64,000 nt of DNA from NCBI RefSeq assembly GCF_000336635.1, contig NZ_AOLY01000007.1, forward strand, positions 59,412 to 123,411. Reading direction: 5' to 3'. How positions within the stretch are numbered: the first letter of the stretch is position 1; each line of letters starts with the position of its first letter. The notes under the pieces were generated by a model. That model was not told the origin of the DNA and did not search any database. It saw only the letters and a list, made by a program, of their open reading frames with translations. Positions 34,943 to 44,040 of this stretch are shown here, piece by piece. This DNA comes from Haloarcula japonica DSM 6131. Lineage in GTDB: Archaea; Halobacteriota; Halobacteria; Halobacteriales; Haloarculaceae. Position numbers and translations under genes: made by a program.

Positions 34943-35611
34943 CTACTGGAAGCGCACGCCGAGGTCGTGCAGGCTGTCGTTGTGGCGAGCGACGTTGATG
35001 AGCAGCGGGGTCAGCCCCTCGATTTCGGCGGCATTGGCGAGCGGGCCGCCGTCAAGCGCACGGATCCCCTCGATGCCTTCAGCGAGTTCACAGACGGTGT
35101 CCTTGGCGTCGGTGTCGTCGCCGACGACGATGGTGTCCCAGTCGAGGTCGGCATCGAGGTTAGCGAGGCGACCGGCCGCGAGGTTGTGGAAGGCACCCAC
35201 AACGGGGGTGTCGTCCGGGGCGGCGTTGGCGGCCAGTTGCGTGACGCTCCCGGCACCGGGGCGGTTGTAGTGGAAGCCGTCCTCGTCGCGTTGCATCCCG
35301 ACAGCGGGGGAAACGAGCGTGGTGTCGTCGAGTTCGTCCGCGACGGCGTCGATGGTGTCCGTGAGGTGATAGGCCGGGACGGCGGCGACCACCACGTCAG
35401 CGCGGGCGGCGGCCTCCTCGTTACCCAGACCGGCGATCTCCACGTCATCGTGGCCGCGGCTGGCCAGTTCTGTCTCGTACTCCTCGGCTTTGTTCGCCGC
35501 TTTCTCGGCTTTCCGCGAGCCGATGATGATCCTGTGGTTCGTGTCGTCAGCCCAGCGGAGGGCGAGGCCTTGACCGATGTCTCCAGTACCACCAAGCAAC
35601 GCGATGTCCAT
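34943..35611 (-). CDS. npdG: F420-dependent NADP reductase
   Basis: 222 residues, the usual Fno/NpdG length. The Rossmann motif for NADP is LLGGTGDIGQGLALRWA, with GSRKAEKA for the 2'-phosphate. VVAAVPAYHLTDTI, VVGAFHNLAAGRLAN and ALDGGPLANAAEIEGLTPLLIN are typical of the family. It moves hydride between reduced coenzyme F420 and NADP+ in the cytoplasm, supplying NADPH. Haloarchaea make F420, so the role is plausible. Monocistronic by spacing. Confidence 0.94.
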   Translation of the reverse strand: MDIALLGGTGDIGQGLALRWADDTNHRIIIGSRKAEKAANKAEEYETELASRGHDDVEIAGLGNEEAAARADVVVAAVPAYHLTDTIDAVADELDDTTLVSPAVGMQRDEDGFHYNRPGAGSVTQLAANAAPDDTPVVGAFHNLAAGRLANLDADLDWDTIVVGDDTDAKDTVCELAEGIEGIRALDGGPLANAAEIEGLTPLLINVARHNDSLHDLGVRFQ

Positions 35612-35660
35612 ACTTACGGCGTAGGCCGACCACTGAATAAACGTTGTGTGACAGGTTCAC

Positions 35661-36050
35661 TCAGGTGTACGTTTCCCAGACTCGATCGAACCCACCGGCG
35701 AAGGTGATATACAGCGCGCTCCCAAGCCCCACCAGATAGCTGAGCCACTGGGTCGCGACGCCAGGGACTGAGGTGGCCCCGAGCACGAGAGCGAATACCG
35801 TCGAAATCGGGACCATCACGAAAAAAAGGACGATGATAAACATCCCGACGCGGCCCGGCCGATGGACGGATTCGAGGATGTGATCGTGTTCACGCATCGT
35901 CCAGTAGGCCGCGATGAGACCGAGTAGCTGGCAGGCAACGGCGTACAGCGGCACCAGGTCGACCGACGGTTCGCGGATGATCGCACCCCCGACAAGCCCG
36001 GCCCAGATGCTCACCAGGAATGCCCAGCCGAACGTCGACAGTCGTCGCAT
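35661..36050 (-). CDS. Four-span membrane protein, unknown
   Basis: 129 residues with four hydrophobic segments: TFGWAFLVSIWAGLVGGAII, VPLYAVACQLLGLIAAYWTM, RVGMFIIVLFFVMVPISTVFALVLG and WLSYLVGLGSALYITFAGG. A charged loop REHDHILESVHRPGR separates spans two and three. No known motif. It lies between npdG (downstream, 49 bases) and the HAD gene (upstream, 77 bases) on the same strand. Confidence 0.78.
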   Translation of the reverse strand: MRRLSTFGWAFLVSIWAGLVGGAIIREPSVDLVPLYAVACQLLGLIAAYWTMREHDHILESVHRPGRVGMFIIVLFFVMVPISTVFALVLGATSVPGVATQWLSYLVGLGSALYITFAGGFDRVWETYT

Positions 36051-36127
36051 ACCCGAGGTCTCTGTCCCGCTGGTGAAATCGTTGCTGTTTGCGGACAGCG
36101 GTGCTGCCGGCGACCGGATAACGCCGG

Positions 36128-37000
36128 CTACGCCGCGTCGAGAAGCTCCGGCAGGTCGGTGACCGATTCGACGACTGCGCTCGCGCCGTTGTTGGCGAAC
36201 GTCCGGCGGCCGGCATCACCGGTCAGTCCGCCGGTCAGGACGCCGATGCCGTAGTAGACGCGCTCATCGTCGGCTTCGTCGGCGTTGACCGCGGTCGCCA
36301 CGTCGTCGAGGGTGTCCCCGGCGAAGGCGACTCGCTCGGCGTCGAAGCGCTCGGCAAGGGTCCGCAGGGCGGCGGGGTGGGGCTTCCCTTCCGCCCAGTC
36401 GTCCATGGTGAAGCGGTGTTCCGTGGGCAGGTCGAGACCGACGCGCTCCAGTGCGATGTCTGCCTCGGCGGCCGGTCGGCCGGTAACAACGCCGACAGCG
36501 AAGCGGTCCTGCAGGGCTGACAGCGTCTCATCGTCGGCCAGTAGCGGCTCGTCGTGGATGTACCCCGGCGCGGCAAACGGCGGCTCGCCGCCCTCGATAT
36601 CCCGGTAGAGGTCGGTACCGAGATACAGCGTCTGGAACACGTCCCGGAGCTGTTCGGGGTCCCAGGCGTCGAAGACGCGACCCTCGGCCGAGTCATCGAG
36701 TAGGTCACGAACCACTGCCTCGGCCGCGTCAAGGCCGCCGCCACGCTCGGCGATAGCGTCGGTAAAGGCCGCCAGGTCGGCGACGGCGGACTCGCGGCCT
36801 GCGAGAACGAACAGCGCGGCTGCATAGGTCAGTTCCCAGTCGTTGTTGAACCCGCCGGCGTCCTTGAACTGCTGGACCGCCGCCTTCTCGATTGTGTCGC
36901 CGTACACCCGGTCGATGGATTCGATGATTGCTCGGCGATAGGAGTCGGCCACGTCCACCAGCACGCCGTCGATGTCGAGGACGACCGCGTCGACTTGCAT
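36128..37000 (-). CDS. HAD-superfamily hydrolase
   Basis: 290 residues from the ATG in [18 protein letters not shown]; the longer frame starts inside the upstream gene. Motif I is [16 protein letters not shown] with the nucleophile Asp and the catalytic Asp, motif II is VVTGRPAAE, motif III is the Lys in GKPHPAAL, and motif IV is [12 protein letters not shown]. The cap is helical (subfamily IA). The layout recalls the archaeal TIGR01548-type phosphatases linked to histidine metabolism, but substrate is unproven. About 20 bases after the UPF0146 gene, probably one operon. Confidence 0.9.
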   Translation of the reverse strand: MQVDAVVLDIDGVLVDVADSYRRAIIESIDRVYGDTIEKAAVQQFKDAGGFNNDWELTYAAALFVLAGRESAVADLAAFTDAIAERGGGLDAAEAVVRDLLDDSAEGRVFDAWDPEQLRDVFQTLYLGTDLYRDIEGGEPPFAAPGYIHDEPLLADDETLSALQDRFAVGVVTGRPAAEADIALERVGLDLPTEHRFTMDDWAEGKPHPAALRTLAERFDAERVAFAGDTLDDVATAVNADEADDERVYYGIGVLTGGLTGDAGRRTFANNGASAVVESVTDLPELLDAA

Positions 37001-37019
37001 GAGCGTGGGAATGAGGTCC

Positions 37020-37424
37020 TTATTCAAGCGCTTTGCTATCCTTCGCCCGGTACAGCGTCTCCCCGCCACGGAGCTGCTCGCGCTCGACGGCGACCGTTGG
37101 TTGATCGCCGCCTAGCGTCGTGAACCAGAACGCCGCCCCGACAGCGTCGGCAACGGTCAGCGTCGGCCGGTGCAGTTCAGGCGGGAGATTCCGGGCGAAT
37201 ACGATGTCTGAATCCACATACACGGACTGATCCGGATCGAGGATGTCATCCACGACGAACCGCACCCCGTCGGGGACCTCCCGTTCGACGATGTCTGTTG
37301 CGGTCACATCCACGCCTCGCTCTGCCAGAGCTGCGGCTACATCAGGGTGGTTTCCGATGCCGACCTCGACGGCGGAATCGACGGACGCCAGTCGGTCGAC
37401 GAGCGGGCCGGTGGTGTCGGTCAC
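37020..37424 (-). CDS. UPF0146 family protein
   Basis: 134 residues from the GTG at 37424; GTG 37469 would give 149 but would pass over the promoter of the divergent gene, and TTG 37433 is another choice. The sequence [21 protein letters not shown] followed by [22 protein letters not shown] resembles a truncated SAM-binding Rossmann fold, the known character of UPF0146. [12 protein letters not shown] is also typical. No function is established. It is followed by the HAD gene and faces archaemetzincin with only 39 bases between the starts. Confidence 0.82.
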   Translation of the reverse strand: MTDTTGPLVDRLASVDSAVEVGIGNHPDVAAALAERGVDVTATDIVEREVPDGVRFVVDDILDPDQSVYVDSDIVFARNLPPELHRPTLTVADAVGAAFWFTTLGGDQPTVAVEREQLRGGETLYRAKDSKALE

Positions 37425-37463
37425 GTCGTACAATTTATGAGATGCGGGCGCATATGCGTTCCC

Positions 37464-37985
37464 ATGCACGTCGACATCGTGCCGGTGGGCGAGGTCTCAG
37501 CCCAGGTCAAACGCGAGGCCTCGGACGGACTTCGCTCCGTCTACGACTGTGAAGTCTCGATGCACGAGCCACAGTCCATTCCCGCCGGCGCGTACGATGG
37601 GGACCGCGACCAGTACCGCGCAGAGGAGTTTATCGACCTCGCTCGCCGGGTCGGCTCTGGCGGTAAAAACATCGCTATCACGCCGAAAGACCTCTTCTAT
37701 CGCCGTCGGAACTACGTTTTTGGACTCGCATACCTCGGCGGCTCCGGCAGCGTCATCTCTACGTACCGGCTCCAGACGTCCTCGGACGGCGGCTTCTCGA
37801 ACCGCTCTGCCGGTGAGATCTTCTCACAGCGCGTTCGAAAAGAGGTCGTCCACGAGGTCGGCCACACGCTCGGTCTCGAACACTGTGACAACAAGCGCTG
37901 CGTAATGAACTTCTCCCCCACGGTCCGACAAGTCGACGTCAAGGAAGTCTCGCTGTGTGGGTCCTGCCAGCGAAACGTGTTGTAA
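37464..37985 (+). CDS. amzA: Archaemetzincin, zinc protease
   Basis: 173 residues from ATG 37464; upstream in-frame codons overlap the divergent gene. The archaemetzincin motif is complete: HEVGHTLGLEHC at 130-141 (three zinc His, catalytic Glu), CVM at 146-148 with the Met-turn, and CGSC at 165-168 for a second zinc. It probably cleaves peptides in the cytoplasm; natural substrates of the family are poorly known. A TATA-like AATTTATGAG (37431-37440) lies about 27 bases upstream, fitting a leaderless start. Confidence 0.95.
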   Translation: MHVDIVPVGEVSAQVKREASDGLRSVYDCEVSMHEPQSIPAGAYDGDRDQYRAEEFIDLARRVGSGGKNIAITPKDLFYRRRNYVFGLAYLGGSGSVISTYRLQTSSDGGFSNRSAGEIFSQRVRKEVVHEVGHTLGLEHCDNKRCVMNFSPTVRQVDVKEVSLCGSCQRNVL

Positions 37986-38053
37986 TTTGCGAACGGATAC
38001 CAAACTGATTCGGTATAGCGCCTACACTTCTGTGGTACTTGTACACACACGCG

Positions 38054-38269
38054 ATGAGCAAGAGTCAATCCCCCGAACGCGTTGCGGAACTGCGAGAGGT
38101 CTTCGTGACGGTCACCGGTGATGAAGCGGTCACTGAGTCCCAGACAGACGAGCAGCCGGACCGCGAACTCGACCCGGACGAGGAGTTCGATCCGGCAGAA
38201 GTCGACGATGGCTTAGACGATGCGGTTGCAGGGTCCGAAACCGGCGTGAGCGGTGACCCCGCGGCCTGA
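38054..38269 (+). CDS. Small acidic conserved protein
   Basis: 71 residues from ATG 38054. A short helical head (ERVAELREVFVTVTGDEAVTESQ) is followed by a long Asp/Glu-rich tail without structure. Several haloarchaeal genomes carry such a small protein beside unrelated genes, to my memory, but the function is unknown. It follows archaemetzincin by 68 bases. Confidence 0.7.
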   Translation: MSKSQSPERVAELREVFVTVTGDEAVTESQTDEQPDRELDPDEEFDPAEVDDGLDDAVAGSETGVSGDPAA

Positions 38270-38398
38270 TTTGCCCACATTGTCCCGGACGGGGTCTCGA
38301 CAGTTAGCGACAGCGCTGTTGGAGTCGTTTCTGCTTCCGTATGTATCGGTGACTGAACCGACCCGTGGACTTTTCAAAACCGGCGTGAATCCGGGTGT

Positions 38399-39382
38399 AT
38401 GGGTGTCGTTGGCTACGTCGGGTTCCTTGGAGTATCGGTCGCTGTCGCGGTTGGCGTCAAGTGGTTCGACCCCGCAATCGCGGCGCAACTGTCACGCCGG
38501 ACGGGGCTCACCGGTGCCCGCGGCTGGGCAATACTCCTGGTCGCGCTCGTCTGGGTGTTCCTCCCCGTATTGGCCGGAGCACCTGTCGCTGACGGGCGTC
38601 CGTGGGTCATCGGTGCGGCCATCAGCGGCGTCGGTTTCTACCTCGGGACTATCGCACTCACGTCGCTGGACGAGTACCGAATTCTCGCCGCTGCTACGGC
38701 CGTTCCGCCGGCGGACCTGTCGGCACACACTGGCGGCGGTATCGTCGCAACGTCAGGGGTTCCCACCGTGGCTGACTCCGACGCCGCGGTGACCCCGATC
38801 TCCGGTGAGCCGTCGGTCCACACGGACTGGATTGCCCAGCAGCGGACCCGCCTCGGGTTCCGAAAGGTCTGGTCGAACGTCGCCACCAGCGTCGAAAGCA
38901 TCCCGTTCACGCTCGGTGACGGTGCTGTGGCGGTCGATTCAGGTCGGCACCGCGTGTTCTCGAACGCGGAGCGCTACACGACTGTCGCCGAAGACGAATC
39001 GCTCCCGGATGCCGTCGCCGAGTTCATGCGGTCGTCTCCGGACCTGCCCGACCCCGAAGCGCGCGACGCCAGAACGCGATTCATCGAGGAGTTCGTCCCC
39101 AGTTCGGAACCCGTCACTGTCGTCGGCGAGCCGACGCAGGGCACGCGCCCCGGTCAGGTCCACATCGAGTCCGCGCCGCCGGACCGGCTGTTCGGGACGC
39201 ACACGGACCACAGTGAATCGGACAGGGACGACACTGAGCCGATTTTGATTCGCGGGACCGTCGACGATGCTCGATGGCTCTTGCAAAAGCGACTCTTCGT
39301 CGTCGGTGGCTTCGGACTCGTAATGGTACTCGGCGGCCAGCTGCTCGCGTTCTGGCTCTCACCGGCGTCACTGCCCCTCTGA
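38399..39382 (+). CDS. GIDE-like (BAM-domain) membrane protein
   Basis: 327 residues. Three hydrophobic segments occur in the first 85 residues and one at the C-terminus (LFVVGGFGLVMVLGGQLLAFWL). Between them a soluble domain of about 190 residues has TDWIAQQRTRLGFRKVWSNV, IPFTLGDGAVAVDSGRHRVF, RFIEEFVPSSEPVTVVGEP and EPILIRGT. That order matches the GIDE/MULAN BAM domain known from mitochondrial E3 ligases, which also occurs without a RING finger in haloarchaea. The RING is absent here, so ligase activity is not expected. A TTTTCAAAA lies near the TATA position (about 38372). Confidence 0.72.
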   Translation: MGVVGYVGFLGVSVAVAVGVKWFDPAIAAQLSRRTGLTGARGWAILLVALVWVFLPVLAGAPVADGRPWVIGAAISGVGFYLGTIALTSLDEYRILAAATAVPPADLSAHTGGGIVATSGVPTVADSDAAVTPISGEPSVHTDWIAQQRTRLGFRKVWSNVATSVESIPFTLGDGAVAVDSGRHRVFSNAERYTTVAEDESLPDAVAEFMRSSPDLPDPEARDARTRFIEEFVPSSEPVTVVGEPTQGTRPGQVHIESAPPDRLFGTHTDHSESDRDDTEPILIRGTVDDARWLLQKRLFVVGGFGLVMVLGGQLLAFWLSPASLPL

Positions 39383-39384
39383 GC

Positions 39385-41214
39385 CTACGGCGCGTAGTAG
39401 TACTCGCCGGCGTTTTTCTGTTCGCGATCCAGTTGCGAGCCGGGCTTGTTGATACGGGGGCGTGAGGTCCGCTCGTCGCGGCGGAAGGTGATATCGAGGT
39501 TCTGGAGGAACTCGTTCATCCCCTCGCGCATGCCCTGTGGCGGCGCGGCGTGGCCGTTCTTCGCCGGTTCACCGTCGAAGACGAGCAGGCGGTCGGCCAG
39601 CAGGTCGATCATGTAGATGTCGTGGTCGATGACCATCGCCGTCGCGTCGTGGTTCTCGGCGTAGCGGCGGATGGCCGAGGTCGCCATCACCCGCTGTTCC
39701 ACGTCCAAGTGGGCCGAGGGCTCGTCCAGCAAGTAGAGGTCAGCGTCCTTCGAGAGGCAGGCCGCGATGGCGACCCGCTGGCGCTCCCCGCCGGAGAGGT
39801 CGGTGAGCTGCTGTTCCATCACCGACTCTAGTTGCAGCGGCTGGGCGATTTCGGTGTTCCAGTAAGAGCTTCCGAAGTCGTCCGTAATCGACGCGAGGAA
39901 CGCGTCGACCCGCATTGGCTGGTCGATCTCGATGTACTGGGGCTTGTAGGCGATGTCGAGGCTGGTGTCGATCTCGCCCGTGGTCGGTTCGAGCCGGCCG
40001 GCGAGCATCTTCGCGAATGTCGACTTCCCGATACCGTTCGGGCCGACGACGCCAAGCACCTCGCTCTCGCGGATGGTGCCGGCATCGACGGACAGCGAGA
40101 ACTCGCCGTCGCCGTAGCTCTTCCCGAGTTCGGGGTACTCGATGACCACGTCGCCGGTGGAGGCACTGCGTGGCGCGTGTTCCTCGAACTCGATTTCCGT
40201 CTGGCGGACGCGCATGTTCTCGTTTTCGAGGTAGCCCGAGAGGTACTCGTTGATGCCCTTCTTCGTCGACTTGGGCGGCGTGATGATACCGAACGCGCCG
40301 GGCGTCCCGTAGGCGACGTTGATGTTGTCGGCGAGCAGGTCCAGAATCGCGAGGTCGTGCTCGACGACGAGCATCGAGCGGTCCTCGTCCTCGGCGAGTT
40401 CGCGGATGAGCCGCGCGGCGGTCATCCGCTGGCCGATGTCCAGATACGGCGTGATCTCGTCGAGGAAGTAGAAGTCCGCGTCCCGTGCCAGCGTGGCGAC
40501 CAGCGCGACCCGCTGGAGCTCCCCGCCCGAGAGGTCGTCGATGTGGTTGTCGACGACCGGACCGATACCGGTTCGCTCGATGAGATAGTCGAGGTCACCG
40601 CGTTCGTCGGTCTGGTCGAGTAGCTGCCGGGCCTTGCCGTCGAACTGGTCCGGGATCCGGTCGACGTACTGGGGCTTGCGAGCGACGGTCACGTCGCCGT
40701 CGCGCATCTGTTCGAGGTACTCCTGCAGGGCGGTTCCGCGGTACTCATCGAGAATTTCGTCCCAGTTCGGCTCCTCGCCGTAGCGGCCCAGATTGGGCTG
40801 CATCTCGTCGGCGAGGATGCGGACGGCGGTGGTCTTCCCGATGCCGTTCGGGCCGAGAATCCCCGTCACTTGGCCCTCGGCAGGGCTCGGGAGCCCGTAC
40901 AGCGCGAAGGCGTTCTCCCCGTAGCGGTGGACCGGCTCATCGGTCAGTTCCTGTGGGAGGTTGATGATCTCGATCGCGTCGAACGGGCACTTGTTCACGC
41001 AGATACCGCAGGACTCGCCCAGACAGATCTCCTCGGAGATGCGGACCTGATCGGGCTGGCCCTCGAAGGGCTCGTCCTCCTCGTACTCGTCTTCCCGCTT
41101 GACGATGCACTCCTTCCCGCTGCGGTTGGGCGGGCAGTAGTTCATGCACTCGTAGTTACAGCGGTCGGGCTGACACCGCTCTAGGTCGACGACGGCGATA
41201 CTGTCCTCGGCCAT
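39385..41214 (-). CDS. ABCE1/RLI ribosome-recycling ATPase
   Basis: 609 residues from ATG 41214. The N-terminal iron-sulfur domain has two [4Fe-4S] sets: CQPDRCNYECMNYCPP with CIVK, and CLGESCGICVNKCPFDAI. Two ABC domains follow: Walker A GPNGIGKTTAVRIL and GPNGIGKSTFAKML; signatures LSGGELQRVAL and LSGGERQRVAI; Walker B FLDEITPYLD and LLDEPSAHLD. It splits ribosomes into subunits after termination with aRF1 or Pelota. The EMC6-like gene ends only two bases before its ATG, so the two are co-translated. Confidence 0.97.
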   Translation of the reverse strand: MAEDSIAVVDLERCQPDRCNYECMNYCPPNRSGKECIVKREDEYEEDEPFEGQPDQVRISEEICLGESCGICVNKCPFDAIEIINLPQELTDEPVHRYGENAFALYGLPSPAEGQVTGILGPNGIGKTTAVRILADEMQPNLGRYGEEPNWDEILDEYRGTALQEYLEQMRDGDVTVARKPQYVDRIPDQFDGKARQLLDQTDERGDLDYLIERTGIGPVVDNHIDDLSGGELQRVALVATLARDADFYFLDEITPYLDIGQRMTAARLIRELAEDEDRSMLVVEHDLAILDLLADNINVAYGTPGAFGIITPPKSTKKGINEYLSGYLENENMRVRQTEIEFEEHAPRSASTGDVVIEYPELGKSYGDGEFSLSVDAGTIRESEVLGVVGPNGIGKSTFAKMLAGRLEPTTGEIDTSLDIAYKPQYIEIDQPMRVDAFLASITDDFGSSYWNTEIAQPLQLESVMEQQLTDLSGGERQRVAIAACLSKDADLYLLDEPSAHLDVEQRVMATSAIRRYAENHDATAMVIDHDIYMIDLLADRLLVFDGEPAKNGHAAPPQGMREGMNEFLQNLDITFRRDERTSRPRINKPGSQLDREQKNAGEYYYAP

Positions 41215-41216
41215 CG

Positions 41217-41513
41217 TTACGCTCCCGTCGTCAGCAGGATGCCCCACGAAACGAACCACAGCGCGAACGTCATGAAGCCGATGTAGAGCACGTCCTTCGC
41301 CGAGAGGTCGTCCGTGTCGATGCCGATCACCCGCAGAATCGGGAACTGTACTGCGATAGCGACCGCGAGGACGAGCACGCCCTGCGTGTCGTCCGGCGTG
41401 GCCGCTAACGCGTTGGAACCGAACGCGGCGGCGATGCCAGCGACGGCTGTCAGCGTCGTGACAGTGAGCCCTCGCATGTGGGAGCTCATTCCGTCCGCCG
41501 TTTCCGTAGCCAT
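41217..41513 (-). CDS. EMC6-like small membrane protein
   Basis: 98 residues from ATG 41513. Three spans: GLTVTTLTAVAGIAAAFGSNAL, GVLVLAVAIAVQFPILRVIG and VLYIGFMTFALWFVSWGILLT. The last span with FMTFALWFVSWG is what I associate with the archaeal EMC6-like family, related to a subunit of the ER membrane insertase. Its stop is two bases before the ABCE1 start; the pairing with a ribosome-bound ATPase is striking for a protein suspected of membrane insertion. Confidence 0.75.
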   Translation of the reverse strand: MATETADGMSSHMRGLTVTTLTAVAGIAAAFGSNALAATPDDTQGVLVLAVAIAVQFPILRVIGIDTDDLSAKDVLYIGFMTFALWFVSWGILLTTGA

Positions 41514-41604
41514 ACCACACGTTCCACTACCCGCAACCAAAAGGTGCGCGGTTCAGTACTGTGACGCGGCCGCGAATGCTCGTGCCGGTGAGACTGACTC
41601 CTCA

Positions 41605-41617
41605 ATCTTTATGCGCC
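41605..41617 (+). promoter_or_regulatory. TATA region of wHTH gene, 13-mer shared with 48751
   Basis: ATCTTTATGCGCC is centred 27-28 bases before the ATG at 41639, the position of a TATA box for a leaderless transcript. The identical 13 bases occur at 48751-48763 before the membrane-protein gene at 48793. TTTATG is a usual haloarchaeal TATA core, but identity also in the flanks is notable. Confidence 0.6.
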
Positions 41618-41638
41618 CGGCGCTTCTGATTACGGGTA

Positions 41639-41902
41639 ATGACGGACTCTGATGGGGAGGCCATCGCAGACCTTCCGCCGAGCGCAAAGCTCGTATACAA
41701 GGTTCTGGAGTACGACGGCCCGCTGACACAGAAAGGCATCGTCGAGGAGTCGATGCTTTCGGCCCGGACCGTTCGCTACGCTCTGGAACGACTCGACGAG
41801 GTCGGTGTCATCGAAGAAGACGTTTACTTCGCGGACGCACGGCAGAACCTCTACGAGATTATCGACCAACCGGCGGAAGCGGACGCCGCCGTCTCCGACT
41901 GA
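41639..41902 (+). CDS. Winged-helix transcription regulator (MarR/TrmB-like)
   Basis: 87 residues. Helices LPPSAKLVYKVLEYDGPLTQ and GIVEESMLSARTVRYALERLDEVGVIEED form a winged HTH, followed by the wing VYFADARQNLYEI. It has no ligand domain, so it acts either as a small repressor or with a partner. It is divergent from the EMC6-ABCE1 operon across 125 bases and could regulate it; that is inference. Confidence 0.88.
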   Translation: MTDSDGEAIADLPPSAKLVYKVLEYDGPLTQKGIVEESMLSARTVRYALERLDEVGVIEEDVYFADARQNLYEIIDQPAEADAAVSD

Positions 41903-42007
41903 CGCGCTTTCTTACTCGGCTGTGTAGCGACGGCGGTCAGCCGCCGGTGACCGCGACGCGACACCTCCTCCGGACGGAAAGCCTGCGACCTCTGCGCGTC
42001 GAACCGC

Positions 42008-43885
42008 CTACGACGGTACGACCGTGATCGTGCTGCCGCGGTCGATAGCTCGCTCCAGTTCCTCGGCGATGCCGGACCCGCGCGAGACCTGGATCTCGCC
42101 GCCCCGCGAGACCGTTGCGGTGAAGAGGTACTCGCCGTCGGCTTGCAGTTCGACCGTGTCGCCGGCGTGCCCGTCGAGCGGCACGATGACGTGCCGGGAG
42201 GTGACCTCCGGCTGGACGATTTCGCCCTGCTTGCCGCCGGACTCGGTCTGGGGACCGCCTGACGGCCCGGCGGGGCGTTCCTCGAAGGTCCGTACGTCGA
42301 TGTCGATGCCGAGGCGGTTCTCCACGTCGGAGATGCGGCCGCCGCCCTTCCCGATGACCTGCGAGATGTCGTCGTCCTCGACCCAGACGACGGCGGTGTT
42401 GGGGCCGCGGAGTTCCACCTCGACGTGGCCGCGGGCGATAGAGCGGATCTCGCGTTCGACCTCCTGCTTGGCGAGGCGGTCGACGCCCGAGTCCTCCTGG
42501 TCGTCTTCGTCGCCCAGCGGCACCGTGACGACCTGGTTGTTGAAGGTGTAGATCTCGTACTCCGGGCGGTTGGTCTCGAAGTCCTTGACCATGATGACCG
42601 GTCGCGCGAGGTCCTCCTCCATGAGCCCCTGCGGGACCTTGACCTCGGTCGTCACGTCGTAGACCGTGTCGACTTCCCCGGCTTCGATGTAGACGACGGT
42701 GTCGACGATCTGGGGGATGAGTCCGAGTTCGACGCGGCCGATGAGCCGCTGGAGCGCGTCGATGGCGCGGGTCGCGTGGACGACGCCGACCATGCCGACA
42801 CCGGCCAGGCGCATGTCCGCGAACACCTCGAAGTCGTCGGTCTTGCGCACCTCGTCGTAGATGGTGTAGTCCGGCCGGACCATCAGCAGCGAGTCGGCGG
42901 TCTTCTCCATCGACCCGCCGAGTTCGGTGTACTGCGTGATGTTCGGGCCGACCTGGAGGTCCCGGGGTTTCTCCATCGTCTTGACCGCGTAGTCGGCGTC
43001 GACGAGGAACTCGCCGACGGCCTGGGCGAACGTCGACTTCCCGGCCCCGGGTGAGCCAGAGATGAGGACGCCACGCTGGTGTTCGGTGAAGCGATCCCGG
43101 AGTTCGTCCGCGTACTCGTAGTCGTCCAGCTCGGTCTTGACGATTGGCCGGACGGCCGTGATTTCGAGTGCGTCGGCGAATGGCGGCCGTGCGATGGCGA
43201 TCCGGTAGTCCCGGAACTGGGTGATCGTCATGCCGGGCTCGTCGAGTTCGAGGAAGCCGTCCGGTGAGGCACGTGCGCTCTCCTCAATGTCGGCGGCGTA
43301 CTCCCGGAGTTCGCTCTCGGTCGCGGGGTCGTCGCGGATCGGCGTGTACTGCATGTCGCCGATAGAGCCCTTCTTGGCGTAGGGCTGGACGCCGACCTTG
43401 AGGTGAACGCTCATCGTCCCCTCGTCGAAGAAGTTCTCTATCTGGAGGCGGTCGACCGTGCGCTTGATCGGCTCGACGAACTCGACCGAGAGCCCTTTCG
43501 CGCGGGCCACCTGGGCCTGCACGTCGTCGCTGGTCACGAGCGTGGCGTCGCGGTCACCCGCGATGTCCCGGATGAGCGCGTCGATCTGCCCCTCGCCGGC
43601 CTCGCGCTTCTCGATGGCGTCGGGCCGCCGGCCCACGTACTCCACGTCGATGGTGCCTTCCTCTGCCAGGTCGACGAGCGTCTGGAGCTCTTCGAGGCCC
43701 TCCCAGCCCGTCTCACGGCCGTCGTTCGCCTGTGCTTCGAGTTCGCCGACGACGGCCTCGGGAACGACGACCGTCGCGCCGGCAAAGCCCATGCCGTCGA
43801 CATCCGTATCGGGGTCGGCATCGGCCTTCACTTGGTCGGACACGCGGCCGTCGATGACCACGCTCGTGTCCGGTACAATTTCCAT
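42008..43885 (-). CDS. PIN-domain / PilT-like ATPase / KH protein
   Basis: 625 residues. A PIN nuclease domain fills residues 1-130, with PDTSVVIDGRV, PEAVVGELE and TSDDVQAQVARAKG holding the acidic residues. A PilT/VirB11-like ATPase follows: GSPGAGKSTFAQ for Walker A and GVVHATRAIDALQRLIGRVELGLIPQIV for the later motifs. A KH domain (VIGKGGGRISDVENRLGIDIDV region) and a small beta domain close it. This three-part fusion is an archaeal family conserved across Euryarchaeota. It probably works on RNA or ribosomes; the exact role is open. Confidence 0.94.
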   Translation of the reverse strand: MEIVPDTSVVIDGRVSDQVKADADPDTDVDGMGFAGATVVVPEAVVGELEAQANDGRETGWEGLEELQTLVDLAEEGTIDVEYVGRRPDAIEKREAGEGQIDALIRDIAGDRDATLVTSDDVQAQVARAKGLSVEFVEPIKRTVDRLQIENFFDEGTMSVHLKVGVQPYAKKGSIGDMQYTPIRDDPATESELREYAADIEESARASPDGFLELDEPGMTITQFRDYRIAIARPPFADALEITAVRPIVKTELDDYEYADELRDRFTEHQRGVLISGSPGAGKSTFAQAVGEFLVDADYAVKTMEKPRDLQVGPNITQYTELGGSMEKTADSLLMVRPDYTIYDEVRKTDDFEVFADMRLAGVGMVGVVHATRAIDALQRLIGRVELGLIPQIVDTVVYIEAGEVDTVYDVTTEVKVPQGLMEEDLARPVIMVKDFETNRPEYEIYTFNNQVVTVPLGDEDDQEDSGVDRLAKQEVEREIRSIARGHVEVELRGPNTAVVWVEDDDISQVIGKGGGRISDVENRLGIDIDVRTFEERPAGPSGGPQTESGGKQGEIVQPEVTSRHVIVPLDGHAGDTVELQADGEYLFTATVSRGGEIQVSRGSGIAEELERAIDRGSTITVVPS

Positions 43886-44040
43886 ACGCGAACGTTGGAG
43901 ACTGCCGTTGATAAGGGTGTGGAGTCCACGCCCCTCGGTCGGCCGGGGCGGGCAGTGTTTGGCCGGACTCCCGGACAGCTAGACCACGAACCTGCGAGCC
44001 CGCCACGGATTTTTTGCTGCCCGGCTCCAGACCCACGGAT

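Noticed and set aside
35821..35830. Run of A (CGAAAAAAAGG) as terminator
   Set aside because: It lies inside the membrane-protein gene at 35661-36050.
41217..41520. ABCE1 extended upstream over the EMC6-like gene
   Set aside because: The extension is the shifted frame of the small membrane protein, and ABCE1 proteins start close to the first Cys cluster.
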